Of a stretch of 64,000 bases of DNA, positions 54,215 through 62,940 are shown one piece after another. The stretch spans positions 62,001-126,000 of the forward strand of contig CANMDH010000009.1 of NCBI GenBank assembly GCA_947496555.1, read 5' to 3'. Source of the DNA: an uncultured Aquimarina sp. GTDB taxonomy: Bacteria; Bacteroidota; Bacteroidia; Flavobacteriales; Flavobacteriaceae. Each line of letters opens with the position of its first letter. Position 1 is the first letter of the stretch. The notes under the pieces were generated by a model, which saw nothing but the letters and a program-made list of their open reading frames with translations, was not told the origin of the DNA and ran no database searches. Position numbers and translations under genes: made by a program.

Positions 54215-54370
54215 ATGAAAAATTTAACAACACTTTCAAATCAAGAATTACAAAAAATCAACGGAGGAAATAACTATTACGATGATGGTAATGGAGGATG
54301 CATTCCAGAACCAGATAAGAAGCCAAAACCTGGCGGACCGATTATTATTATAAATCCTGTCTTATATTAA
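54215..54370 (+). CDS. double-Gly secreted peptide without Ser/Thr in its core
   Basis: A 51-residue peptide from ATG 54215. The leader MKNLTTLSNQELQKINGG is a classical short double-Gly leader of the unmodified-bacteriocin or ComC type, different from the LNKETISQMD leaders upstream. The core has no Ser or Thr and one Cys. It is rich in Gly, Pro and Asp, then ends in an Ile-rich stretch (GGPIIIINPVLY). It cannot be a lanthipeptide substrate. It is likely exported by the same C39 transporter, 27 bases behind the adaptor gene. Confidence 0.75.
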   Translation: MKNLTTLSNQELQKINGGNNYYDDGNGGCIPEPDKKPKPGGPIIIINPVLY

Positions 54371-54598
54371 AATTGCTGTCAAAGCCATATGGGATAACAT
54401 AGGGAGAAATCTGTAAAATAGCCGAAAGCCTAAATATCACCGTAAATAGAGCAGAAATGATACTGTTTTCGAGGGTAATGATATCATGTTTTACGCTATA
54501 TACGGAGTATTGTGAGTTCAGATTCCTCTGCGCTTATTAGCACGGGGGAATCATTCTCAAAATACACTCGATTACTTGTAATTAAAAATCAAACCAGT

Positions 54599-55075
54599 AT
54601 GACCGATAAAAACAAACTTCTTTATAAAATAGTAAAAAAGCTAAATGGATTAAGTAAAATAGAGGCTTATGAATTAACCCATAAGTTAGAAACACTTTTG
54701 TTTTATGCTTCCAATCCTATCGATATAGAAAATCTTAAACAAATTGTGGATTCTGATATTGATGACAACCATGAAATTGATCCTTTTCATTTTACTATTT
54801 TACCAAATGGAAATTTCTGTGAATTTGACGGATCTAATGACTGGCTCCACATTTATAAAGAAAATAAAAGATTACTACCTAATTTGCCTATATTTGACAC
54901 CTACTATTTTAAAACCAAATATGCGCCCCTGGAGCTTATTAAGCTTACCAAAAAAAACTTGCTTGAAAATGTTCAGGATACCGAAAAGGAGGCAGAAGTT
55001 CTTGGTTTTCTAAAGAAACATTCAGTGACCAAAAAGAATATGGTTACAGATAAATTGCTAATATTAGATTCGTAG
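54599..55075 (+). CDS. hypothetical cytoplasmic protein downstream of the lan operon
   Basis: A protein of 158 residues from ATG 54599 (MTDKNKLLYKIVKKLNGLSK), or 187 from GTG 54512. It begins with helices (SKIEAYELTHKLETLLFYAS) and continues with a mixed segment (FHFTILPNGNFCEFDGSNDW) and a Lys-rich helical end. No family is recognised. The 140 bases before 54512 hold no ORF, so co-transcription with the lan genes is uncertain. It could be an immunity or accessory protein or just a neighbour. Confidence 0.55.
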   Translation: MTDKNKLLYKIVKKLNGLSKIEAYELTHKLETLLFYASNPIDIENLKQIVDSDIDDNHEIDPFHFTILPNGNFCEFDGSNDWLHIYKENKRLLPNLPIFDTYYFKTKYAPLELIKLTKKNLLENVQDTEKEAEVLGFLKKHSVTKKNMVTDKLLILDS

Positions 55076-55114
55076 ATTAGAACAAAAGGTTTCTATATCT
55101 TTATCTTTGCCTCT

Positions 55115-55594
55115 ATGCATCAAAACTCTCTACAATCTATTACAGTAACCGAGGCTCTCAAAAAAATGGAACGTTATTGTGCCTACCAGGAAAGATGCCA
55201 CAAAGAAGTAGAAGGTAAACTAAAAACCATGAAATTGATCCCAGAAGCAAGAGAAAAAATCATTTTACATCTTCTTGAACATAACTTTCTTAATGAGGAA
55301 CGATTTGCTAAAAGTTTTGCCAGAGGTAAATTTCGAATCAAAAAATGGGGAAAACAACGTATTCTCAGAGAATTAAACTATCGTGGAATTTCTAAATACA
55401 ACATCAAGACTGCTCTTAAAGAAATCTCAGAAAAAGACTACCTAGAGGCGTTTCATTTCCTTGCCGAAAAAAAATATGCTAGCCTTAAGGAGACAGACAA
55501 ATATAAAAAGCGTAAAAAACTTACCGATTATTTATTATATCGCGGTTGGGAGACCCAATTGGTTTTCGAAAAAGTAAATAGTCTCGTTAAGTAG
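55115..55594 (+). CDS. recX: regulatory protein RecX
   Basis: A 159-residue all-helical RecX, which modulates RecA filaments. Family features are ALKKMERYCAYQERCHKEVE, LLEHNFLNEERFAKSFARGK and RGWETQLVFEKV. It is 40 bases after the 54599 gene on the same strand and convergent with the cupin gene. No recA is in view. Confidence 0.9.
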   Translation: MHQNSLQSITVTEALKKMERYCAYQERCHKEVEGKLKTMKLIPEAREKIILHLLEHNFLNEERFAKSFARGKFRIKKWGKQRILRELNYRGISKYNIKTALKEISEKDYLEAFHFLAEKKYASLKETDKYKKRKKLTDYLLYRGWETQLVFEKVNSLVK

Positions 55595-55602
55595 CCTATT
55601 TC

Positions 55603-56469
55603 CTATAATCTATTTACCTTATTAGTTCTTCGGATAGCCTCGGTATTCTTATAATCCATCCATTTTTGACCTCTTAATTTGCGCATAAAATTATCAAAAT
55701 GACGCATAACAAAAACATTATAGACTGCAATAGAAAAATTCTTTATCCCTCTAGAAGTGGATCGAATACTCATAGAAAATCCCGGGGTTAAATAGGCCAT
55801 CTGATGCCAATATCCTTCGGGCATATATAAAGCTTCTCCGTGTTTCAAATTTGTAATATATCCTTTGGCATGTTGCAAAGCTGGCCATTTCTCAAAATCA
55901 GGATTTTCAAAATCTATTCCTTGGTGTGAGATGAGTGCATGAGGTACTTTATATAAATGTTTTGTCTCAGATGGCGGAAATAATATACACTGCTTCTCTC
56001 CTTGAAAATGAAAATGTAGGATATTAGCCAAATCTATATCGTAGTGCATAAGGACCTTAGAGCCTCCACCTCCAAAAAACAACATGGGCATTTTTTTCAT
56101 AAATTTTAATCCCAAATCAGGGAAGTCAAAATCTTCTTGCAATACCGGTACTTTTTTCAACAAATTATATAGGAAAATGCGATAATTAGTAGCATCCTTT
56201 TTGAGTAAATCTATATATTCACTCATTTTCATAGTAGTATGATGTTGATTGACTTTAAATTTGGATGTTAGTGGGCGATCATCATACAAAGGAACTATTT
56301 TGTCCCCTGCGATCTCCTTAATATAATTTAAATTCCATTTTTGATAAGCCGGCCAATCTTCTATCAACCGTTCAATAATCACGGGTTTTTGCAATGCAAC
56401 ATACTTCCTAAGAAATTCTTCTTTGGTAATTATTTGTACACGTTGTATTTGCTCTAAATTTAATCCCAC
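55603..56469 (-). CDS. cupin-like (JmjC/Cupin_8) oxygenase-type protein
   Basis: A 288-residue protein of the Cupin_8/JmjC group. The metal ligands are visible as His-x-Asp in LMHYDIDLANILHFHF and His in YMPEGYWHQMAYL. It begins with a family-typical segment (ITKEEFLRKYVALQKPVIIE). Such proteins are often Fe(II)/2-oxoglutarate hydroxylases, but no substrate can be named. It follows bioB by 53 bases on the same strand. Confidence 0.82.
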   Translation of the reverse strand: MGLNLEQIQRVQIITKEEFLRKYVALQKPVIIERLIEDWPAYQKWNLNYIKEIAGDKIVPLYDDRPLTSKFKVNQHHTTMKMSEYIDLLKKDATNYRIFLYNLLKKVPVLQEDFDFPDLGLKFMKKMPMLFFGGGGSKVLMHYDIDLANILHFHFQGEKQCILFPPSETKHLYKVPHALISHQGIDFENPDFEKWPALQHAKGYITNLKHGEALYMPEGYWHQMAYLTPGFSMSIRSTSRGIKNFSIAVYNVFVMRHFDNFMRKLRGQKWMDYKNTEAIRRTNKVNRL

Positions 56470-56522
56470 TTAGTTATGAAAATAATTTAAAACCTTACTT
56501 GTCAAAGATACCGGTAGCGGTT

Positions 56523-57626
56523 TTATTTATCAGCTTCAACATTTTTTGCCTTCTCTTTGGCCGCCTCATTTCTTTCGATAGTATGCCCTGGTCTTGACCA
56601 TTTAGGCTTCTCTCCAAAAGATTCGAATTTTGATGCTGAAGCTTCAATAGTTTCTGGCTGCGCTTTTTTAACAAAGGGTTTTTGTGGTTGAAGACCTAAC
56701 AATTTAAACATCTCCATATCTTCATTTACATCTGGATTTGGAGTTGTAAGAAGTTTATCTCCTGCAAAAATAGAATTTGCCCCAGCAAAGAAGCACATGG
56801 CTTGTCCTTCTCGGTTCATTTCTGTTCTTCCTGCAGATAGCCTAACCTGGGTATTTGGCATTATAATTCGAGTAGTAGCTACCATTCTAATCATATCCCA
56901 AATAGGCACTGGTTTTTCTTCTTCCATTGGTGTTCCTTCTACTGCCACCAATGCATTTATTGGCACAGATTCTGGTTGAGGGTTTAATTTTGATAGTGCT
57001 ACCAACATACCTGCACGGTCTTCAACCTCTTCTCCCATACCAATAATCCCACCACTACAAACTGTTACATTGGTTTTACGAACATTATCGATTGTTTTTA
57101 AACGATCTTCATATCCGCGTGTAGAGATTACCTCTTTATAATATTCTTCAGACGTATCTAGGTTATGGTTATAGGCATATAATCCTGCTTCGGCAAGGCG
57201 CTGTGCCTGGTTTTCGGTAATCATACCAAGGGTACAACACACTTCCATATCCAATTTATTGATGGTGCGAACCATTTCCAGAACATCCTCAAATTCTTGC
57301 CCATCTTTTACATTACGCCAGGCAGCTCCCATACATACTCTAGAACTTCCAGAGGCTTTTGCGCGTAGCGCCTGAGCCTTTACTTGCTGCACGCTCATAA
57401 GGTCATTCCCCTCGATATCTGTATGATATCTAGCAGCTTGCGGACAATACCCACAATCTTCAGGACAACCACCTGTTTTTATAGATAATAAGGTAGATAC
57501 TTGTACCGTATTTGGATCATGAAATTGACGATGAATTGTTGCTGCTTCATATAATAAATCCATCATTGGTTTATTATAGATCTTCAAAATTTCTTCCTTT
57601 GTCCAATCGTGTCGTATAATGCTCAT
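56523..57626 (-). CDS. bioB: biotin synthase
   Basis: A 367-residue radical-SAM enzyme that inserts sulfur into dethiobiotin. The cluster-binding Cys 54, 58 and 61 are in CPEDCGYCPQ, and the motifs VCMGAAWRN, YNHNLDTSEEYY and CSGGIIGMGE are diagnostic. The C-terminal ~45 residues (from about 320, with many Lys and Glu) are an extension beyond the usual length. It is downstream of the ketoacyl synthase gene on the minus strand. Confidence 0.96.
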   Translation of the reverse strand: MSIIRHDWTKEEILKIYNKPMMDLLYEAATIHRQFHDPNTVQVSTLLSIKTGGCPEDCGYCPQAARYHTDIEGNDLMSVQQVKAQALRAKASGSSRVCMGAAWRNVKDGQEFEDVLEMVRTINKLDMEVCCTLGMITENQAQRLAEAGLYAYNHNLDTSEEYYKEVISTRGYEDRLKTIDNVRKTNVTVCSGGIIGMGEEVEDRAGMLVALSKLNPQPESVPINALVAVEGTPMEEEKPVPIWDMIRMVATTRIIMPNTQVRLSAGRTEMNREGQAMCFFAGANSIFAGDKLLTTPNPDVNEDMEMFKLLGLQPQKPFVKKAQPETIEASASKFESFGEKPKWSRPGHTIERNEAAKEKAKNVEADK

Positions 57627-57738
57627 AAAAAAGATGTGTAAGTCTTCAAAAGTAATTGTTTATAATCAAAAAACACAACATAGAAACGTCAAATTAACCG
57701 TTTTTTATACTGTTTTTCTTCTTTCTTTATTTGTTTTT

Positions 57739-58899
57739 TCAAGGTCTTTCTAATAAAACACTAACAGCATTACCTCCAAAACCAACGGCATTTACCATAA
57801 TTCTGCTTATTTTTTTTGGTTCTACTTCTGTCTCTATAAAGGGAATGGGTATCAACTCATTATGTCTCAACATCAAGATGGCAAGCTCTATGTTTAACAT
57901 ACCACTGGCTCCAAACGTGTGTCCTATTTTCCACTTGTTGGTAGTTAATGCAGGGATATGATTTCCAAATACAGCTTTAATTGCATTATATTCAGAAAGA
58001 TCACCCTTGATTGTTCCAGGAGCATGCATTACTATAGCATCTATCTCATGAGCCGGAGTATCAGCCAGGGCCATTTTCATTGATTTTTGAAAACAATCTG
58101 CATCGGTAGATATGGATATGTTATGTTTTAATGGCTCTGTTGCATATCCAATTCCTTGTACAAATGCCAAAGCATTCTTTTTGTTTCCTTTTTCCAAACA
58201 TGCGACTGCGGCACCTTCTCCCAAAAACATAGAATTCAAACTCTTGTCTAAATTCATTGCCTGGCAAGGATACTTAGGTTTTGTATCAGAAGCATAAATC
58301 TTTAACGCTTTCATTTGCGCTATGGTAAATGGCGTCAACGGGGCTTCGCTACCACCTACTAAAAATTTATCGGTTAAACCAGATTGTAACCAAGCAAATC
58401 CATTAAGTAACGCATGCAATGCCGTAGAACAGGTTATAGAATGACTAATCTCGGGGCCTTTGGTTTGCAAATCATGTGCAATCCATGATGAAATATTACC
58501 AAGGGTAGTGGTTGGTGAACTTAAGGTTGAAGATTTTCCTGTAGAAAGAAATTCTTTATGATATTTCTCAAAAAGTTCTGTTGCTCCTCTTGATGAACCT
58601 ATATTGATTCCAAAAGTACGATCACTATCCCATTTTGCATTTTTGACAGCTTGCCTGGCGGCATAAATTCCGAAAAGAACAGAATTATCCAACGATTTAT
58701 AGTGTTGGCTCTCTTCTCTAAGTTTGGAAATTACATTTTTACCTTCTACTGAAAGTTCTGCAACAGGGGTTTTTTCATTATTAAAATCCCTGAAAGAAAT
58801 ACAATGAGCGTCTTTCTTATAATTTTTCCATATTTCTTCAGCTGAAATTCCTAGAGGAGATATCGAAGAAATAGCGGTAATGGATATTGTTTGCTGCAA
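57739..58899 (-). CDS. beta-ketoacyl synthase in the biotin locus
   Basis: A 386-residue KAS-fold condensing enzyme with the catalytic Cys in SITCSTALHALL and the two His in VMHAPGTIKGD and WKIGHTFGASGML, so the triad is complete. The N-terminus ISITAISSISPLGISAEEIW is typical of FabF-like proteins. Its position 112 bases from bioB suggests a job in making the pimeloyl chain. No acyl-carrier protein is encoded nearby. Confidence 0.85.
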   Translation of the reverse strand: MQQTISITAISSISPLGISAEEIWKNYKKDAHCISFRDFNNEKTPVAELSVEGKNVISKLREESQHYKSLDNSVLFGIYAARQAVKNAKWDSDRTFGINIGSSRGATELFEKYHKEFLSTGKSSTLSSPTTTLGNISSWIAHDLQTKGPEISHSITCSTALHALLNGFAWLQSGLTDKFLVGGSEAPLTPFTIAQMKALKIYASDTKPKYPCQAMNLDKSLNSMFLGEGAAVACLEKGNKKNALAFVQGIGYATEPLKHNISISTDADCFQKSMKMALADTPAHEIDAIVMHAPGTIKGDLSEYNAIKAVFGNHIPALTTNKWKIGHTFGASGMLNIELAILMLRHNELIPIPFIETEVEPKKISRIMVNAVGFGGNAVSVLLERP

Positions 58900-59031
58900 T
58901 TTTTAAATTTTGACAAATGTAGGGGTTTGTTGGATTTTGTTCAATAGATATAACAGTAATTTATCATCTTAATTTCGTAACAAAAGCCAAAGAATATATA
59001 CTTATTTGTTAGAAACTCATAAATACAAAGT

Positions 59032-59484
59032 ATGGAAGATCAAACACCACAGAAAAGCTGGTTCGCCCGAAACTGGGGTTGGGTAGTTCCCGTAGGCGGT
59101 TGTCTCACCGTTATTATTTTATTTTTTGTCTTTTTGGGCTCAGTTATATTTGGCGTTAGTGAAATGATGACAGGATCTGATCCATATAAGGAGGCGTTGG
59201 CCAAAATAAAACAAGATGAATATGTGATCAATATACTGGGAGAGCCAATAGAAACCGATGGAATCATGCAAGGTGAACTTTCTTTTAAAAATAGCACTGG
59301 CAAAGCAGATATTTCTATCCCAATCAAAGGGCCAAATGGTAATGCCAAAATCTATGTGGTTGGCACCAAACAAAATGATGAATGGACCTATTCTGAAATG
59401 TATGTGATCATTTCAGAAACCAACGAGCAAATAGATTTATTAGGCTATGAGCAAAACACAAACAACGACGAAAATATCGAGTAG
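59032..59484 (+). CDS. Coa1/Tim21-type membrane protein
   Basis: A 150-residue protein with one N-terminal membrane helix (about 17-40) and a periplasmic beta-rich domain (SDPYKEALAKIKQDEYVINI, GELSFKNSTGKADISIPIKG) like the cytochrome c oxidase assembly factor Coa1 family. It is divergent from the ketoacyl synthase gene. The next gene starts inside its last 38 bases. A link to biotin synthesis is not evident. Confidence 0.7.
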   Translation: MEDQTPQKSWFARNWGWVVPVGGCLTVIILFFVFLGSVIFGVSEMMTGSDPYKEALAKIKQDEYVINILGEPIETDGIMQGELSFKNSTGKADISIPIKGPNGNAKIYVVGTKQNDEWTYSEMYVIISETNEQIDLLGYEQNTNNDENIE

Positions 59485-60484
59485 CTTACTGATATTCGGA
59501 ATACCTTTACTTATTATTAGCTCAATGATTTTGATTGCTTCATCAAAATTATTTCAGAACGATCCCCATGCAATGTCTATAGGGCTAACTATTGATTTGC
59601 TTTTTACTGCACCAATAATTTATTTTTTCTTGATCAAAAAGAAAAACATTCCTAAAATTACAATGGTTCCGTTTTTTGTATTAGGGCTTGTTGTTGCCTC
59701 CAATATCATCCCAAAAGAACATCAATCATTATTAAGTTGGATCAAAACATGGATTTTTCCCTTGGTAGAATTAGGAATTGGGGTTTTCGCATTTTACAAA
59801 GTCCGACAGACCTTAAAACAATATCGTGAGAATGCGAAACTAAACCCAGATTTTTTCTCAACCATAAAAGGCACCTGTACTCAGATCTTTCCAAATAAAG
59901 TTGGAGTGCTTCTAACCATGGAATTGGCCGTTTTTTATTACGGATTCATCTATTGGAAAAAGAAAATACTTGCAAAAAATGAATTTTCTTATTATAAAAA
60001 TAGTGGAACCATTGCTTTATTAGTTGCATTAATCTTTATTATCGGAATTGAAACCTATGTTTTGCATTTTTTTCTCCTAAAATGGAGCGCCATTGCAGCC
60101 TGGATTGCTTCTGTTTTAAGTATCTATTCAAGTATTCAAATTCTTGGTTTTTTGAAATCAATAATGAAAAGACCCATTGTAATTGAAGAAAATATGTTGC
60201 ATTTGAGATATGGTATTCTTAGTGAGACTTCTATCGCTATTGATGATATCGAAACGATAGAAATCAGTAGTAAAGATCTAGAATGGAACGATCAAAATAG
60301 AAAATTATCACCTCTAGGAGAGCTGGAAGCTCATAATATGATGATCACGCTCAAAAAGGAAAACACCCTTGTTGGACTCTATGGAATAAAGAAACCCTAT
60401 ACAAGAATTGCTTTTTTTGTTGATAAAAAAGAAGAGTTTAAAGCTCAGTTGGAACATATCATACAAAATCCAGCAAATCTATAA
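59447..60484 (+). CDS. hypothetical multi-spanning membrane protein with PH-like tail
   Basis: A 345-residue protein overlapping the Coa1-type gene by 38 bases. Around six hydrophobic helices are seen (for example SSLLIFGIPLLIISSMILIA and IALLVALIFIIGIETYVLHF). After the last one a soluble C-terminal region begins with RPIVIEENMLHLRYGILSET, which resembles a bacterial PH-like domain. No function is assigned. Its 3' end overlaps the convergent bioA by 26 bases. Confidence 0.6.
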   Translation: MSKTQTTTKISSSLLIFGIPLLIISSMILIASSKLFQNDPHAMSIGLTIDLLFTAPIIYFFLIKKKNIPKITMVPFFVLGLVVASNIIPKEHQSLLSWIKTWIFPLVELGIGVFAFYKVRQTLKQYRENAKLNPDFFSTIKGTCTQIFPNKVGVLLTMELAVFYYGFIYWKKKILAKNEFSYYKNSGTIALLVALIFIIGIETYVLHFFLLKWSAIAAWIASVLSIYSSIQILGFLKSIMKRPIVIEENMLHLRYGILSETSIAIDDIETIEISSKDLEWNDQNRKLSPLGELEAHNMMITLKKENTLVGLYGIKKPYTRIAFFVDKKEEFKAQLEHIIQNPANL

Positions 60485-61724
60485 TACTATCATAGATTTT
60501 TTCCAATTGTTCCTGAGTGACTGCATAAGGAGCTTGAATGTAAACAGTATTACCCAATGGTCTTAAAAACACGCCTTTGTTGATAAAATGGTTAAAAATC
60601 TCATATCGTTTTTTACCATATCGATCCATTTTTATATTTAAATCTAGTGCATAGATCACCCCTTTTTGTCGTGTTGTCTTTATTTTTGGGTGATTTTTTA
60701 TTTTATCATTAAAATTTTTGTGAGATGCTATGACTCGCTGAATGTTATTTTGAATTTCTTCTGTCTTCAGTAATTCGATTGCTGCCAAAGATGCCGAACA
60801 TGCAATCGGGTTGGCAGAGTAGGTATGTGCGTGAAAAAATGCCTTACCTACAGAATCATCTAAAAACGCATTATAAATATTCTGGGTACAACTGGTAACC
60901 GCCATAGGCACAAACCCTGCTGTAAGTGCTTTTGACATAGAAATAATATCAGGTTTCTCCTGTAAATGATCTGAAGCGAAGTAACTTCCGGTTTTCCCAA
61001 ATCCAGTCATTACCTCATCGGCAATAGTTATTACCGAATGTTCTTTACAAATCCTCAGAATTTGATCTAAGTATTTTGCTTCAAACATATGCATTGCATT
61101 GGCCCCTTGTACTAATGGTTCATAAATAAAAGCTGCAACCTTGTTATTTTTTATGATCTGTTGCAATTGTTCAAGAACGCTATCAATGTTTTCAGAATTG
61201 GGCGTAGCGATTCGTTTTACATCGATGAAAAAATCTTCAAAAGGGCCATTATACACCGATAATCCAGAAGCAGACATGGCCCCAAAAGTGTCTCCATGAA
61301 ATCCGTCTTCAAAGGCGATAATCGTATTGCGTTTTTCTCCTTTATTAAAATGATATTGCAGCGCCATTTTGATGCCTACCTCATTGGCCGTAGAACCATT
61401 ATCTGAAAAAAATATCTTTTGCTGATTATCGGGAAGAATTTTAATAAGCTCTTCAGATAACCTAATAGCGGGCTCATGGGTAAACCCTGCAAACACAATC
61501 TGATCCAATTGTTGCATTTGCTCTTGCACTTTATTTAGAATAAAATCATTACAATGTCCAAACATAGCTGTATACCATGATGCTATTCCGTCTATGTATT
61601 CTTTACCATCTTCGCCAAATAATATTGCTCCCTTTGCTTTTACGATCGGTAAAGCTTCTGGATGAATTTTATGTTGCGTAAGTGGGTGCCAAAGATGCTT
61701 CTTATCTCTTTCTTTTAAAGTCAT
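60459..61724 (-). CDS. bioA: adenosylmethionine-8-amino-7-oxononanoate aminotransferase
   Basis: A 421-residue PLP aminotransferase that converts KAPA to DAPA with SAM as amino donor. Signatures are HLWHPLTQHKIHPEA, GASWYTAMFGHCN-like IASWYTAMFGH, FHGDTFGAMSASG, ITIADEVMTGFGKTG and the PLP lysine in ISMSKALTAGF. The length is normal. It lies 33 bases downstream of the hydrolase gene in the bioF-bioD-hydrolase-bioA run. Confidence 0.95.
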   Translation of the reverse strand: MTLKERDKKHLWHPLTQHKIHPEALPIVKAKGAILFGEDGKEYIDGIASWYTAMFGHCNDFILNKVQEQMQQLDQIVFAGFTHEPAIRLSEELIKILPDNQQKIFFSDNGSTANEVGIKMALQYHFNKGEKRNTIIAFEDGFHGDTFGAMSASGLSVYNGPFEDFFIDVKRIATPNSENIDSVLEQLQQIIKNNKVAAFIYEPLVQGANAMHMFEAKYLDQILRICKEHSVITIADEVMTGFGKTGSYFASDHLQEKPDIISMSKALTAGFVPMAVTSCTQNIYNAFLDDSVGKAFFHAHTYSANPIACSASLAAIELLKTEEIQNNIQRVIASHKNFNDKIKNHPKIKTTRQKGVIYALDLNIKMDRYGKKRYEIFNHFINKGVFLRPLGNTVYIQAPYAVTQEQLEKIYDSIIDLLDFV

Positions 61725-61756
61725 AATGCATTTACTTTTTTACTTGCAATTACTCA

Positions 61757-62293
61757 TTAATTTGATATCGATTGCCTTTTGATAATGTCATTACTTATTT
61801 TCTTAATAATTTCAGGTTCAACGTACATTGTATGCGATTTATTCAAAATAAGTTTCTCCTCAACCCCTATTTGTTTAAACCAATCTTGATTGGGTCTATA
61901 CCGATCTTCTTCTCCAAAGTAAAGTTCAATTTTACAATCGGGTCTTTTAGTTTCATACCGTAATCTAGTTGGTGATATGGCGTATAAAGTATCTATATCC
62001 AGTCGTTTTAAAGCAGCATTCCAAGCTATTGTTCCTCCGACACTAAATCCCAAAATATTGATCTTTTCGTTTTCAGTCTTTAACAGGTTTCTTGATGCAG
62101 TTTCTATTCCTTTATCAACAAATTGCTTGTGAATTTTGGATTCAGAACGTTCGGTGGCATTTAACTCTCCCAAAGAACAACTATCATATAACTTGACATC
62201 AAAAACTTGTTTTAAAATTGTTACATATTCCTTTACCCACAAAGATTCATGTAATCCCCATAGATCTGATAAAATTATCAATCTGGGTTTCAT
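61757..62293 (-). CDS. small alpha/beta hydrolase within the biotin operon
   Basis: A 178-residue hydrolase with a nucleophile elbow GFSVGG (Ser near 85) and a C-terminal His in LNKSHTMY; an Asp lies in FGEEDRYRPN. It overlaps bioD by 4 bases and precedes bioA, so it is translated as part of the biotin operon. The place and fold suit a pimeloyl-ACP ester hydrolase replacing BioH or BioG. This is inference from context, because the sequence does not look like the classic BioG family. Confidence 0.65.
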   Translation of the reverse strand: MKPRLIILSDLWGLHESLWVKEYVTILKQVFDVKLYDSCSLGELNATERSESKIHKQFVDKGIETASRNLLKTENEKINILGFSVGGTIAWNAALKRLDIDTLYAISPTRLRYETKRPDCKIELYFGEEDRYRPNQDWFKQIGVEEKLILNKSHTMYVEPEIIKKISNDIIKRQSISN

Positions 62294-62907
62294 AACATTT
62301 CTAATTTCTCTCTAAATCGCTCTGCATATTCCTTAATAACCATAGTGTCAAAATACGGTTCATCATTTATCCTTCCTATTATATTCACCTCGGTCATCTT
62401 TTTTATAATATCTTCGGTCGTCTTATGTTCATCTCCATTAAAAATTACGGACACATTAAATCCTTGTTCTTTTAAAATCCAAATAGTCATTAATGTATGA
62501 TTAATACTTCCCAAATAATGTCTCGAGACTACAATAACGTCGTAATTTGGTTCAATTAGGTCCAAAATAGTATCTTCCTCATTAAGTGGCACTAATAAAC
62601 CTCCTGCCCCTTCGATTACCAAATGATTATTGGTTTCAGGAAGTTTTATTTTATCTAACTGGATCGTAAGTCCATCAATTTCTGCAGCCGCATGTGGACT
62701 CATGGGTGTATGTAACGCATAGCTATTGGCGTGAAATTGAGACTTAGAATTCGATACTAGCTTTTTCACTTTATCGGTATCAGAATTCTCCAAATCTCCA
62801 GCCTGTACTGGTTTAAAATAATCTGCTTGCAAGGATTCAACAACGATAGCAGAAGCTATGGTTTTTCCAACATCGGTTCCTATTCCGGTAACGAATATTT
62901 TTTTCAT
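62290..62907 (-). CDS. bioD: dethiobiotin synthetase
   Basis: A 205-residue ATP-dependent carboxylase. The P-loop is VTGIGTDVGKTIAS. Other matches are YFKPVQAGDLENSDTD, LHTPMSPHAAAEIDG and VIEGAGGLLVPLNE. It closes the ureido ring of dethiobiotin. It lies 33 bases after bioF and overlaps the hydrolase gene by 4 bases. Confidence 0.95.
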   Translation of the reverse strand: MKKIFVTGIGTDVGKTIASAIVVESLQADYFKPVQAGDLENSDTDKVKKLVSNSKSQFHANSYALHTPMSPHAAAEIDGLTIQLDKIKLPETNNHLVIEGAGGLLVPLNEEDTILDLIEPNYDVIVVSRHYLGSINHTLMTIWILKEQGFNVSVIFNGDEHKTTEDIIKKMTEVNIIGRINDEPYFDTMVIKEYAERFREKLEML

Positions 62908-62940
62908 ATCCCTATATGAGACTTTATGTGATTGTGTTTA

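Noticed and set aside
54416-54540. Open stretch with KIAESLNITVNRAEMIL, faintly like an HTH remnant
   Set aside because: It has no start and is short, and no second matching segment is found, so it is too weak to call a pseudogene.
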